Below are positions 46,294 to 58,632 of a DNA stretch of 64,000 nt, one piece after another. The DNA lies in contig JAPWGK010000023.1 of assembly GCA_029641185.1 (NCBI GenBank), positions 186,001 to 250,000 of the forward strand. The letters run 5' to 3'. The notes under the pieces were generated by a model. It had not been told where the DNA came from and did no database searches. It worked only from the letters and a program-made list of their open reading frames with translations. Each line of letters starts with the position of its first letter. Position 1 is the stretch's first letter. This DNA is from Pseudofabraea citricarpa. Lineage: Eukaryota > Ascomycota > Leotiomycetes > Helotiales > Dermateaceae. Position numbers and translations under genes: made by a program.

Positions 46294-49200
46294 GATGCTT
46301 GGTCCACACGAAGGTGTTACCCCCGTATAGTTCAACGTCGTCGATCAGGTTTGCAGCTGGACAACGTCAGAAGTGGAACGTGGTGAAATACAACGGCAAA
46401 AGTGAAGTGCAGATCAAGTGCTTAGAACAGAATGAAGAACGAGAGAAGTAGCAGCAAGTTGAGCTTCCAATTGGCGTTGCGGTTGAAGTTCTCTTGAGAG
46501 GGGGAGGAAGGAAGGAAGGAAGGAGTACAAGAGTACATAGATGCTGTCGCTAGCTCGGGAGGGAAAGAGAGCGAGCAGACATGCAGTGCAGAAGTTGGTC
46601 GGACTGGTGAGTTGGAAGCAAGCAATGCAGCTACTTGGGCACCGCCTCCCTTAAAACAGCAAGCAAACAAGCAAGCAAGCCCACGTCTATGTTTCCAACT
46701 CAAACAAACGCTCCGCCGCCGTTGCCGCTTTCATCATCGTCTACATAAAAATCAAACTTGAGATTCGAAGACAGCAGGAGATGAGACGCAGTTTCCACTG
46801 AGCATTCAAAGGCAGCAGGGAGGCAGATATAATTCAGTACCTTGACAGGCAGACAAACAAGCAGACAAACAAACAGACTGACTGACTGACAGATAGACAG
46901 ACAGACAGACAGACGGGTACCCTCTCGGCCTATTACACGCGCAGATATACTGGTTTCGGCTCCTCGTCGACTTTGCAACTCACCATGTACTACCAACCTT
47001 TGACGTCCTTTCTTTGTACTTATAAGCAAGACTTGCAGCCTCATGACTCAGACGACGTCGCGGAGCTGCAGCAGCAGAAGCTCCAGGCGCCAGGAGAATA
47101 AAGAAATTAATCAGCTTGGGTGAGCTTACCTATATCATTATATCTGTAAGGCAGTTTTGGACCAGCCTCATTCACCCGTCCTCGAATCACGACCCCGCCT
47201 CGAGAGTCAGCTGCTGCGAAGGCAACGCCCGTAAGCTGGTAGAAGCCGGTTGTGGGGAGAGAGCAACGTCGCACGAGTCCGATTCAAGGCATGTCAGACA
47301 GGTATAGAAAGAGAGAAAAAGGCAGATGTTTACACGCACCACACCGCGGGACACGGGAATTTGGGTTTAAGGATAGCAGACCCGGCGCTGCTCTTGTGTG
47401 GCATATATACCGCAGATGAACATGGCAAGCACCGCACCGTACCGCACCGCAACGACAGCTCACAGCACACAGCGCAAGGGGCCAGAGAATCTCACAGACC
47501 ACACCACATACTGCAGACCGCAGACGAGACCACACTTCCTTCTCTGTTGACCTGGGAGGGAATGCAGATGCGCAGATGCTAGGTCTTCCCAGTCTGTGCC
47601 TGGTATCCAATGAGGCTCGGACCTGTCAACTCATAGCGGCGGCAGCTAAGGACGCAGACTCGCAGACTCGCAGACGAGCATGAGTCGCTATGGTGGAGTG
47701 GGATGCGGCGTGCTTTGCTGGGAGAAGGTGGGCGTGTCGTGCACAAGAAAAGGAACCATCGTATTCTTCTAGCATGGAGCTCCATCGGCCTTTGCTAGGC
47801 CTGGCTAGCTCGTAGACAGCCGGGCTTGCGAACGGGTCGTCGTTCATCGAGATCCTCACCCACTGCTGCCTGTCATGGTGACCGACGACCGACGACCGAC
47901 CAGTCCAGGCGCTTTCTCACAACGAGAGGGCGCTGGCTTTCGACTTGGCCCTGTTCTGAGCTGCTGCTTGTGGCCTTTTCTCTTATTCTACTGCCTTGAA
48001 CGATTCAGCTTACACCGACCACTGGCCTGAAATGGTTTGGCCATCCATCGTTGGAGGATTTCCAGGGTCCACACACGCCATCATACTGTACTTGTACAGT
48101 CGCCCCGGCCATGAATAGACACCGCCCAAAAATAAAACCTCATCGCCGGACGCCTGAACTCTACCTGGCGGATCTGCCATGCTCTTTTTACTGTCCATAC
48201 ACTCATCGCAGGACCAGACATACAGTACCATAAGGCTCCCCTTTGTATCACGAGCCTAGTACTTCAATACAATCACGGTTATCATGGCATGGTTTGTGAC
48301 ATGGCACTGCATGGCAAGGGGAGGAGGTAAAGAGACTGAGAACTAGAAAATGCAACTGACAGCTCCCTAGCTCCTGCAGCTAGATATGGTACAGTTGCCA
48401 ATACCGGTTATCGATCCCTTGCATTCTAGCGGCAAAGCCATTGAGCTTCAGAATCATTGCCCCATGTCAATTCTTGATTTATTTTCCACACCTCGCTCAC
48501 CTTTATTTCCTTTTCCCTTTCCCACTCCTTGACCGCCGATTCTTTTCAAACCGATGAGCAGATTTCTTACGAATTCTCTCTTTTTCTTTTCCCCATTATC
48601 TATCCTGGCTAGTACTTCATTTTACCTTGTTTATCAACTCCATTGAGTTGTGCAATTTGATACCGTAGCCGGGTTTGCGTCCTTCAGGTTCCTGCAGACT
48701 GCACATGCACGGGAGACGCCAACGAGGATATCATGAAGCGCCGTGCAGCATCGCAAAGTTCACGAGCTTCTCATTGATCCACAAAATTTATAGCACAGCA
48801 CGCTATCCGGCTCAATACCCGGCTCCCATGCTGAAAAGGAAACCTTGATCAGCATATTTGCTTTTATGTATCTACTGTAGTCGTGGAGCTCGGCAAGACC
48901 TGGATTTCAAGTACGGACTCACTAAACTCCGTCACCAGGCATATTGACAGATCTCTAGTAAACACACTGTGCATGTGGCCTATATTTCGCAGAGTAGTAC
49001 TGCATAGCGTACGACATGCCCAGAACGGGCACTGGCATAATGCATCTTGAGCAAGAAATTCCCAAGAGCACCTTCCAACAACGGGCCAAAAAGTTTCACC
49101 ACTAGCTAAAGCCCAAGAGGTTACTGTACCAGCCTTGATGATTGATCTTCCCCGCGATTCTCGATCTGGGAGGCTCCGGGGCCCGAGGTGGTCCAAAGCG

Positions 49201-50323
49201 GGAATGCAGTGAAGGATGTGCGTGAGGAGAATCAAAGGACCAGTCGGTATCGACATCATCCCACAGCCTTGCTGTTATCGCTACGAAAATCCCTCCAATC
49301 CAGCTACAATTACACGCTACACACGCTCATGCAAGCCTCGAAATGACCCCAAAAACCGGGTACCAATTGGACTCAGTTACTTTCCCAATACAGTATTCAC
49401 ATTTAACATCAGACCGTCCGTTTTCACAAAACATGTTTCTTGTCAGATATCATTAAGAGCAATGCCACGTCTGCTTCTGCTTAACGCAATACAATTTCCC
49501 CTGTCACGGATCTAATGCTGGATGTAGTATCTATGGCAAACGGAACCCCCCAGACACTACCTCCATCCAATTGCAGTCACGATAATATTTTGATAGCGAG
49601 TAGGCTCTCAGCATCGACCCAATGGAAGTGGATTTGAACAATACCTCGGAGTCCTTGCTTACCTAGCTAATGCACCAGGTGCCCCAGGTGCCAGGTATCG
49701 CTATCCTCGAGGATTTAACCGAAGTGATAACTAATCTCTCAGTCAGTCGGTTCTGGAATAGAATCTTAAGCACACCCCAACGAGGCATCAAATCATTGGT
49801 GGTGCGCTATCATTGTCCTTTCCTATCGGATAACCAAGTTCTTGCATTATCATAATTGCTTTCCCGTTGCTGGTCATGGTCCTCTGAGACCCTTTTCAGA
49901 CGTGGTGCAGTTTTCAGACACATCATTTTCCCCTGGGCAATATGATCATTGGAGTGCGCATATGTAAAAGGAAAAGTTTGCTGCTAGATGCAGCAATGCA
50001 ACGTCAAGGATTTTTGCTTCTACAATATTCTCACCGCCGAGTAATTGAGCATGTCATCTTGGAAAGCACCGTGATTCAAGTGAAAAAGGAATTTGCTACA
50101 AATTTGACGTTCTTGGGACTTGATTGCACGCCTTACAATTATACTCAAACATTGATCCAACAACCAGACACCATTATTTTTCCCCTCTTCACCGATTTGC
50201 CTCCCTGCCCAAGAGACCACTCGACCGATAATATATGTTTAGGTAAGAAGTAGGAATGATGTGGACACTACAGTTTCCTCCACGCCATACAGAGAGCTCA
50301 TAGCATGATACTCAAGTGATAGA
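46294..50323. other. 4 kb stretch without a gene
   Basis: No conserved frame found. The left ~800 bp serve as HMT1 promoter and carry CAGA/AAGG repeats; the rest has scattered CT/CA-rich patches. Frames of up to ~130 codons exist but look like chance. Confidence 0.45.
46846..46915. repeat. Imperfect CAGA/GACA tandem repeat
   Basis: Seventy bases of CAGA, CAAA and GACT tetranucleotide units in tandem, about 550 bp before the HMT1 start. Read directly. Confidence 0.8.
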
Positions 50324-52573
50324 TCACATATGCTTGCTCGTAGGAAAGTAAAGATCGTCATCCTCGAAGCTGATTGCTCTCTCCAATTGTTCCGCTGCTT
50401 TAGTTATCCATAGGAGTTCTTGCGAACCAATGGCTGGCTGAGCATCTCTTAGATTAGAAGTCTCATCTGCATCATTGACAGGGTTGCTGACCGACGATCC
50501 AGGTGAAGCTACACTGACACGGCCTGGCTGGAGAGTCGGCCCGGAAGAAGCATCGATGCTAGGTACAAGCGGGTTGAATTTTGACTTCATGGGAGGCCCG
50601 AAGGATTGCGGATCGATGTTTTCCTGCTCGGAGACATCTCCGTGAAGGTTTCGACTATGAGAAGGTTGAGATTTACGGTTTTCAAGAAACAGGCTGAGGT
50701 CAGCGCCAGCCTCCATCAAAGTAGCATACCAAGGATGGACTGGGGATTGACGGTTGTCCTGGTTTCCATTCTGCTGTCCGGCTCCGACAGATTGCTTACC
50801 ACCCATGTACTGGCCCCTGGATGCTGTAGAGCCTTGGCCTTCGGCTTGATAAGATCCAAAGTTGCCCATCTGCTTCCCGAGGTATTGCTCATATGGAGTA
50901 CCGAACTTCGTGACGGGGTTCGGAATTGGATTACGCTGTGCTTGGCTATTAATGTTCATGGTACGTAGAATGTTTCGAATTGCCTGGTCTCTTTGCTCAC
51001 GAAATTCGGTTTGCTTTCTGAAAGCAGCACCCGGTGAAATCTTTCTGCTGGGCGGGCCAGGAAGTAGATGCGAGGATGTTGCAGGTCGGAGTAAATGGTT
51101 GAGTGCCGGTTGAGGTTTTTGCTGAGGCTCGGTCTCAAGATTGGATGGCTGCAAATCGGTGTAGGGAATGGACTGTGCCTCTTTACCTTTACCTTTGAAT
51201 ATCTGATCAAAAGTCTCGTTTATAGCTTCAGTTGGTCGAACCTCTTCTAGCTGCAAAGAAACCATTGCGTTAAGTGGTTCAGGTAGAGATGACACCCGAT
51301 CCTCCTTAATGGATATTTGGTCGCCAGGTGGTGGTAAAACTGGGACAACTAGTTCTTTGTTTGGGGATGCCTTGTCTGGAATCTTTGCAACCTTCAACTT
51401 GGGATCTCGGATAACGACCTGTGGGCTCTGGGGTCTCTGGAATATGCCAGACAAGCGAGCGAACATCTCCTCCTTCGATGCAGCGTGAGGACTTGAATTA
51501 AGAATATTCTTGGCATTGTCTTCTTGTACCTGTGGATTTGTGCTGCGCATTGCTTTTGGTTCAGTTGGTGCTCCTTTTGGAGGGACCGCCTTGGTTGCCG
51601 TTGGCGTAGTGTTTTTCTTCTCTTTATCGGGACGTCTCATGGTTACGACTGATTTTCTGGGCTGTTGGAAAAGCGAAGGATTCGAAATGTTAATAGCTGG
51701 GCTAAATGGAGGTGTACTTGCTGAAGAGGGGACGCCAAACTGGAATGGTGGTTTTGCTGCAAATTCCGGTTTGACTACTTTCTTCTCACGGCCCGTACTA
51801 TCGCCCTTTTGCACGGTAGCCAATACCTCCGTAGCACTCATCTTCTTCGGACTTGGGCTTCTCTTCAACTGCATTGCGGTTGCTGCATCCACACGTGGGC
51901 TTGCCGTCTTCGAAGTTGCAGATGGAGGCAACGTTTTCTTCGGGCTCGCAGTCTTGGCTCTGTTCTTCAGAGGACTCATACTGCGAGCTCGCTCTTCCTT
52001 TGAAGGGCTTGCAGATGCTTTCTTGTATACAGTCCGAACCTTCAAGATCGGCTTACCAAGTGTGTTGTTTCCGCCAAATTGCATGAGCGTCCGGAAAGAC
52101 TCCCAGTAGATCTCCTTTGGACCAGCACCGTTCTCCAGATCCCACTCGACACCATCGACCTCAGAAATGCCTCCCTGGCCTCCAACTAAAGTTCCTACGA
52201 TAGGAGGGAATCCCTGTGTGATCTGTCGCGTGCCCATACGAATCTCCACTCCACGCACGAGCAGGTTTTCCTTGGTTAGTCCATTCAGCAGCGCCTGGAG
52301 GTAAGCGATGAGCTTCTGGAGACTCAATGCGGTGTGCAGAACCAGATCCTCGTTGACCGTCAATGCGGATCCTTTGGGTGAATAGACGACGATCGATACC
52401 GGGCGGGCGGGTGCTGAATATGGGTTTGCGGGCAAGAGGTGTTGATGCATGAATGCCGTGGCTTGTGGGTAGTCCATGTCATTGTGACCCATGACCGTAG
52501 GGTTGAGCACCGACGGGAGCATCATCATGGTTGCATTTGGGTGCGAGTGTGTTGGATGATGATTAGGATACAT
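50324..52573 (-). CDS. Ser/Pro-rich protein with SPKK-type motifs
   Basis: Single exon, 749 residues, ATG start (MYPNHHPTHSHPNATMMM). Residues ~55-185 are folded-looking and may be a conserved domain: SIVVYSPKGSALTVNEDLVL, LQALLNGLTKENLLVRGVEIRMG, WESFRTLMQFGG. The remainder is largely disordered with many S/T-P sites and basic neighbours (SPSKEERARSMSPLK, SPKKT, TASPR, RSPSPKKM at ~195-250). Such SPKK motifs are typical cyclin-dependent-kinase sites or minor-groove binders. There is no signal peptide or membrane segment. I do not recognise the N-terminal domain, so no function is given. It is followed on the same strand by Sgt2. Confidence 0.75.
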   Translation of the reverse strand: MYPNHHPTHSHPNATMMMLPSVLNPTVMGHNDMDYPQATAFMHQHLLPANPYSAPARPVSIVVYSPKGSALTVNEDLVLHTALSLQKLIAYLQALLNGLTKENLLVRGVEIRMGTRQITQGFPPIVGTLVGGQGGISEVDGVEWDLENGAGPKEIYWESFRTLMQFGGNNTLGKPILKVRTVYKKASASPSKEERARSMSPLKNRAKTASPKKTLPPSATSKTASPRVDAATAMQLKRSPSPKKMSATEVLATVQKGDSTGREKKVVKPEFAAKPPFQFGVPSSASTPPFSPAINISNPSLFQQPRKSVVTMRRPDKEKKNTTPTATKAVPPKGAPTEPKAMRSTNPQVQEDNAKNILNSSPHAASKEEMFARLSGIFQRPQSPQVVIRDPKLKVAKIPDKASPNKELVVPVLPPPGDQISIKEDRVSSLPEPLNAMVSLQLEEVRPTEAINETFDQIFKGKGKEAQSIPYTDLQPSNLETEPQQKPQPALNHLLRPATSSHLLPGPPSRKISPGAAFRKQTEFREQRDQAIRNILRTMNINSQAQRNPIPNPVTKFGTPYEQYLGKQMGNFGSYQAEGQGSTASRGQYMGGKQSVGAGQQNGNQDNRQSPVHPWYATLMEAGADLSLFLENRKSQPSHSRNLHGDVSEQENIDPQSFGPPMKSKFNPLVPSIDASSGPTLQPGRVSVASPGSSVSNPVNDADETSNLRDAQPAIGSQELLWITKAAEQLERAISFEDDDLYFPTSKHM

Positions 52574-54201
52574 CGTGTCCGAAGGTCGATACCGAAGCTT
52601 GAAGTGAGAAGCGCACTCATAAAGTGAATTGACCGAACGAAACTGGCATCGGCGTCGTGGTTACGTGATTGTATTGTACGGTGTCGTCTGCAGCCGAAGG
52701 GTGCTGAGACGAGGACGCAGACGAGGACGCCGCTGAGGAGGACGGCAATGCAAAAGTACGTCTTGACTTACCGCTAATAAGGACGGCGACGAGGAACTTA
52801 ATGCAAAATCTCGTCTGACTAGCGGGCAGACGGATGCCTTTTGTCTGAAGGACAAGGAAGTGGAGGATGGAGAGGGTAGGTGATAGACTTGCCGTACAGC
52901 AACGTAGATTTTAGATTGCGAAGCGCGAGATATGCAATGGAGACTTATTGATTAGCAAGTCTTCATATGACTCGCAATATGCAGAGCGCGGATGAGAATG
53001 GGTTTGCGCAGAGGATGGGGAAGTAGATGGATGAGCGGTAGATGGAGAAAGGAAGGGGGGAAAAGTCAAGCGACGTGAATTCCCGGTCGAGTCATACGCG
53101 CCCCTGGATCATCTATGTCGCGAAATGCTGCGGCGCGTCTCCTTCTCCGGTCTCCTGTATACTGCGAGAAGTACTTAGTCTTTGAGAGGGACGTGTGATA
53201 GAATCTTTAGTGACCTTGATTATAACCTAAGTTTGGAGTTCCGGGTGCACTAATTTAGTAACTGGATAGTCGGTGCTGGCTGTTTATCCTATGTCTCTTT
53301 GGATATTATAGTAAGATTTTCTATGAAAACCTCCTATTCTATGAAGCGAGGAATGGTTTTTCAGCCTTTGGGGAGGGTTATTGATTTGAAGTTAATTTAA
53401 GTATAAGAGGAAAACCAAAGAGGATAAGAAACACTGGAAGGAAGTTAGCTTTAGATATGCGAGGCCGATAGTTCTTAGAAAGAGAAAGTCTCTACTTAGA
53501 TTTAAGCTTAAGTCAGATTGTTTGTTGTCTCAAAGTGAATGAGTATCGGAACTCTCTATTACTACCTGCCCAAAGAAAACCAAAACTATTGATTGACCAT
53601 CGGTTACTATAAACTATCACATTGAATATAAAGGATACTAGATGGAAGCAAACCAAGACCAAGACTGCCATAGAGAACAGTAAACATCTAGGTATTTGTG
53701 CTCTACAGTACTTGAAATTTGTGCACTAGTAAGAACAACTACTTTGAAATCTTATGCCTCGTCTCTGGTTGGAAGAAGTAACTAATGACGTATATCTAGA
53801 GAGATCTATCTCGACAAAAATTACGTGAATCACATTCTTACATAGAATAAACAGCCTCACTACCTTCCCTTGAAAGATAAAAGCAGAAAAAATTTATGGA
53901 GTACCTTGGCAAGAACAGGCAAGGCAGAAAACAAACGCGAAATTTTGACGGCAAGATGTTAGCATACGATACGTGCACACTGATACCTCGTTTGGAATTA
54001 AAATATAGGGGCAGTAATTTAAGTAAGCACTTTTTCCATTTAGCAGGTTCGTTTGTGTCTATCCTTCCATTTCGCCATGCTCTGTTCCACTTATATTTAA
54101 CCTGATCCAAATCAAACAACTAGTTGTATGCATGCATGAATGATCCCACCCTTTCTATCCCACGAAAAGGAGGTGAAGAGAGGTTCCCCAAACAATTTAC
54201 T
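52574..54201. other. Intergenic, AT-rich in the right half
   Basis: The left 700 bp are probably the promoter and leader of the SP-rich gene. From ~53.2 kb the DNA turns AT-rich without recognisable frames or repeats. The last ~100 bp carry the Sgt2 3' end. Confidence 0.45.
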
Positions 54202-55399
54202 TTACTGGGGAGCACCTCTTCCGGCTCCGCCGCGACCTGCACCTCCCATCATGTTCCTCGCCCTGTTTGAATGTTAGTAAAGAAACTACCATGTTTATAG
54301 CAGAAGAGAACCTACATTTCAGCAATGCTAGGATCTTGCATCAAACTTGAGAGGTCTGGCATTCCACCTCCAGCTCCAGCACCAGCACCGCCTTCTCCAC
54401 CAGCTCCACCGGCTCCACCACCGAATTGGTTGGCCATCTCGCGTAGTCTGGGGTTACTCATGAGGTTGTTCATCATATCCGGGTTGCTCATGAGGTTCTG
54501 GGCCATGCTGGCGAACATAGGATTGCTCATAATAGAACTGAGATCTGGCATGCCGCCGCCTCCACGTCCACCACCGCCTCCGAACATACCTGCAAGAGCA
54601 GACAGATCTGGCATACCACCTGCTCCTCCGGCACCAGCTCCTCGCTCGGTAACATCATCGTCATCGTCATCATCGGCCTCCATCTCTGCAACTCGTTTCT
54701 TGGCAGTCTCAAAACCCTTCTTCATTGCATCACTTCCTCCATTACCCTCATACTCAATACCCTTCTGATATGCCTCCATGCTTCCCTTCGCATCACCTAG
54801 GGCAAATCGTGCAAGACCTAATCTTGACCAGGCTTTAGTGTATTTGGGATCGGCGGAAACGGCAGCTTCAGCATCAGCGCGTGCAGACTCGTGATCCTTG
54901 GAAGCTGAGTAGGCAGCAGCTCGGTTGGAGAGGAAGATCGGGTTACCAGGGATGATTGAAAGAGCCTTGGAGTAAAAGTCAATGGCCTCTGGGTACTTCT
55001 TCTGTGCCATCGCAGCATTTCCCTGGCTCTTCAACGTCTCAGCTTCCTTCTTCTGGGATTCCGAGACCTCGACAGCCTTGGGGGCTGCTTTCTCTCCTGC
55101 TGCATTTGTTGATGGTCCTGCTGGTGTCTTTCCCTTCAGTTTCTCATAAACCCCGTAGATTTGTAACAAGGTCTGGTCTGAAGTGCTGCTCTTGTCTGTA
55201 GGGTCGACCTTGAAGGACTCTGCTATGCATGACTGTGCTACCTCAATCGATTCGCGGTCGTCAGCAGCCAGTGTGCCATCTTCGAGGGAGGTTGAGAGGA
55301 AGTCGATTATTGCGAGCGCAAGGCGCTGTTTTGTGGTTGTAGCCTGTTTCTTTGTTAGACTGAATTTCTAGGCTCCAGCTTCTAAGCCATACATACCAT
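54202..55399 (-). CDS. SGT2: Sgt2 small glutamine-rich TPR co-chaperone
   Basis: Co-chaperone of the GET pathway; it captures tail-anchored proteins and passes them to Get4/5. Exons (minus): 55397-55399, 54316-55343 and 54202-54262, 1092 nt, 363 residues. The first coding exon is only the ATG, directly followed by GTATGT. The spliced start reads MATTTKQRLALAIIDFLSTS, the conserved N-terminal dimerisation helix. Residues ~90-215 hold three TPR repeats (EAETLKSQGNAAMAQKKYPEAI, NRAAAYSASKDHESARADAE, WSRLGLARFALGDAKGSMEA). A Gly/Met-rich C-terminus with GMPDLSSLM/NPMFA/NLMSNP repeats binds substrate. The last exon ends RNMMGGAGRGGAGRGAPQ. All splice phases agree. It lies downstream of the SP-rich gene on the same strand, with a separate promoter expected. 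Confidence 0.95.
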
Positions 55400-56530
55400 G
55401 TCGACGTGTAAATACTTTACGAATGCTGTAACAGTAAGATGTGAAATTTGTCTGGGTAATTTCTGTTGTTGCGGGGAACTAGCTAGAAAGCTGTAGATAA
55501 AGCGTGGGGTCTTCCGACCCAGCTCAAGTCCAGTACTCGAGTAGCGAGACTCTGGCTTGGCATACACACACGTGATGGGAGAGGACAAGTTAGAATACCG
55601 AGTCTCTATTATCAACTTGGAAGTTTATTAAAGTCAGGTTTCTCAGCGACTAATAACCCAAGAAAATGCCCAAAAGTACATACGTGGGAATAATCTTTTA
55701 ATTACCTCTCCAGAACGAATGACTTGGCTAGATCGAACAATGGTATCTCATGGTCAAGTAGTTGCGGTAGATTGTAGAAATGATAGGCTAGCTCGGAAGT
55801 ATTATGATATACCCCACGCAAATTTATCCATAACTCGCCCAGAAATCTCTGCATGAGTTTCCCAGAGACATGAAAACGACAATAAATAGGGACTGTCATG
55901 CAAGTCGAGCGTCTTGAAACAGGGTGCAAGAAGCCAGTCTATATCAAAGTGGAAGAGTAACAGTTTGGAAAAGGACTGAGAGGATTTGTCTAAATCAAAG
56001 GGTATGCGCATTCGAGGATGGTCACGGGCAAATCCAAAGTCACATAAATCTGCAAGAGGGGGAACGATTTCAGTATTCCGTGTCATTTTCATGTGGAGCA
56101 GGAGTACAAATGGGTATCGCAGGGTATAATCTTGTAGAACAGGCAATTAGAAGCCTTAGTAAAAGGATAGCCTATATTCATAGTTAGATACGATTTCATC
56201 CAAATTGAAAATAAATAAAATTGATAACTCGAGTAGAATAAAAAGTCAGAGTTGCACTTGAATGCGTTGGTGATCGTCATATCACGGTTCTTGAGGCCGC
56301 TCGGTAACACGGACCAATGTTGCTCATCATAAAATAAAAGGGTTGAGGTTTGAATTGAAAGAAAAAAAGAACATACCAGAGGGCTTAAATATCCAGACAT
56401 CCATGTACCGAGGGCTGTCAGTAGAGAACGTCACGGGCTTGCTCATTTTAGGCATGCATGCGCAATGGGCGGCTAGTGCGGGATGTGAGATCTGCATCGG
56501 GTATTGATGTTGCAATATGATTTGATTCGT
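55400..56530. other. Between SGT2 and OLA1, possible extra gene
   Basis: SGT2 promoter, an interval with an unresolved minus-strand coding candidate (next entry), and the OLA1 3' end. Confidence 0.4.
55702..56449 (-). pseudogene. Unresolved minus-strand coding remnant
   Basis: A frame starting MSKPVTFSTDSPRYMDVWIF near 56449 runs into a GTATGT donor. Farther on, a frame reads CDFGFARDHPRMRIPFDL..FDIDWLLAPCFKTLDL, and a third frame reads LGELWINLRGVYHNTSEL then AYHFYNLPQLLDHEIPLF to 55702. Each looks protein-like, but no splice sites in phase join all three. Either I have missed introns or the gene is frame-shifted. No domain is recognised. Confidence 0.3.
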
Positions 56531-58062
56531 CTATGCTTTGGCAGCGCCAGCTTTAATCAGAAGAATATCTGTTATGTGTTAGCAATATCTCAAAGCGAGT
56601 GCACATAAGTGTAACATACCTCCATCTTCGACGACATAATCCTTGCCTTTAGTCAAGATCTTGCCTTTAGCCTTAACTTCGGCCTCGTCACCCAATTCCT
56701 TAAGGACGGCGAAGTTATAAACGATAGCTTGGATGAATGTCTTCTCGAAATCACCATGGATGACTCCAGCGGCTTGAGGTGCCTTGGTACCATTTCTGAT
56801 TGTCCATTGTCTTACTTCATCCGTGCCAGTAGTGAAGAAGCTACCAAGATCCAAGACCTTTCTCATTGTAGTAATGAGTTTAGGCAGGGCAGACTCGACA
56901 CCCAAGGATTTGCATTCCTCTGCTGCTTCTTTCTCGGTCTCGAAGCGGGTCAATCTCTCCTCGAGACAGATTGAGATTGGTAGGATTGGGTCACCAGCAG
57001 CGTTTGCCTTGATCCATTCCATGACCTTGGCTAAGTGCTTGTTCTTCTTGCGGATATAATCCTTCTCGCTCAGATTGATCAGATAGACAACGGGCTTGGC
57101 AGTGAGAAGGAAGAGAGGGTTGATATGCTCGACCTGTTCAGTAGCGTCAGCGACATTACATTGAAGTTATGTGAGGTTTAAGAAGGAGTGTGTGCGAAGT
57201 TCAGAACGGGTTTCTTATCTCATAATGCTCTCTACTTATAGTGAGGCATTCGACGAGCTGGGATTATCTGGCCTCATGGCCTTTTGTCATCATGAAAATT
57301 GGGAAGAGAAGAAAATTTTCTCACGTACCTCTTTTGGAGACCAAGTGCCCTTTCGGACATCACCACCTCCTTGCAACAGAGCCAAAACCTTTTCGATAGT
57401 AGCTTCTTCCTCCTTCAGCTTCTTCATCTCAAGACTTTGACCACCTCTTCGCGTGAGCTTCTTCATGTTCTCTAGTGCCTTTTCTGTGAATTCAATATCC
57501 TTGATTCGCAGTTCCTCGCTGATGATAGTCAAATCCCGAACGGGATCGACATCGCCCTCGATGTGAATAATCTCAGCATCATCGAAGCAACGAACAACTT
57601 GAAAGATGGCATCGACGGCACGGATGTGGGACAAGAAAGCATTTCCGAGACCAGCACCGCTCGAAGCACCACGAGTTAACCCAGCGATGTCATAGATAGT
57701 AAGATGAGCTGGTACTCGGGACTTTGGGTTGTATTTCTCACAAAGCCAATCGTATCTCTCGTCAGGGACGAGAACCCTGGATTCTTCAGGGTCGATTGTA
57801 GCAAAGGGAAAATTCTGCTTTGGTCAGTCGAGCTTAGGAGGTGAAGGGCGCAGAGAACTTACAGCCGGGTTACCGAGGGAGCACTTGGTGATAGCTTGGA
57901 AGAGTGTTGACTTTCCCACATTTGCGAGACCGACCTGCAGAGATTTTAGTCAGATGCAGAGGCCAATGAAGTGGCAGGGAAACGTACGATTCCACTCTTC
58001 AAGCTGTTGCCAGGCCGGCCCAGCAAGATCTTCTCCTCCTTGACCGCTTTCTTGGGAGGCAT
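56531..58062 (-). CDS. OLA1: Obg-like ATPase Ola1 (YchF family)
   Basis: Ribosome-associated P-loop ATPase of the YchF/OLA1 family. Exons (minus): 57988-58062, 57863-57934, 57329-57814, 56620-57133 and 56531-56568, 1185 nt, 394 residues, as expected for the family (~396). Starting [20 protein letters not shown], it carries the G1 P-loop GLANVGKST split off by the first intron, then G2 [11 protein letters not shown] and G3 DIAGLTRGA. The fourth motif is NLSEKDY rather than NKxD, which gives the family its ATP preference. The rest includes the coiled-coil region around [18 protein letters not shown] and the TGS domain ending [19 protein letters not shown]. The fourth intron, 195 nt, is unusually long for this gene but phase-consistent. 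It is divergently transcribed from the PPPDE gene. Confidence 0.95.
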
Positions 58063-58632
58063 CCTCTTCAGATGTTTGCTCTTTTGAAGTGTGTGTGTAG
58101 TTGTGAAAACCCGACAGCAAAGTGGGCTTTTGGAGACGACAGCAGTACTTGCCGCTGGTCGTTGAAAGGTGAGGAGGAAAGAAGAGAAGATGCGGTTTGC
58201 ACCGGAAGAAGACGTTGTGAGGATGGTTGGCAATAGCCTTGTGCGTGAGAGTTGCCCTCTCATGCAGGTTTGTGTGCCACGAGTGGAATTATTGGTCGCA
58301 CAGAAATTTTCGGGCGACTTAGCTCAGAAGCGAGCCCTGCTAGCGCCCACGTGACCACCATTCGGTCTAGCCGGATTAGGTGGATGAAGATTGAAAGCCT
58401 GAAGATGACGGTGGGGTTGAGCCTGGGAGACCCCATGTTCCAGGGTCGACTTCCCAAACGTCAGATCAGACGAGGTTATTCCGTGCTGTAAACCGTCTCT
58501 GCATGTACAGTAATCTCAGCTCCGCGCGTCTCCTTTTAATTCATCAATCCTCTCGTGTTTTGTTCTGCTCCTAGTTCAAGCCTCTTCACAAGCTCCGCTC
58601 GGGCGCATCCATCAAGCTCTAGTAGCATCACT
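58063..58632. promoter_or_regulatory. Divergent promoter of OLA1 and PPPDE gene
   Basis: 570 bp between two ATGs on opposite strands, containing leaders of both genes. No shared element could be assigned by eye. Confidence 0.5.

Noticed and set aside
46700..47610. Several 100-codon frames upstream of the transporter
   Set aside because: They follow CAGA/CACC repeats and GC-rich patches and lack any recognisable motif.
51510..52109. 199-codon plus-strand frame inside the SP-rich gene
   Set aside because: Antisense shadow of the long minus-strand frame with its coherent SP-rich composition.
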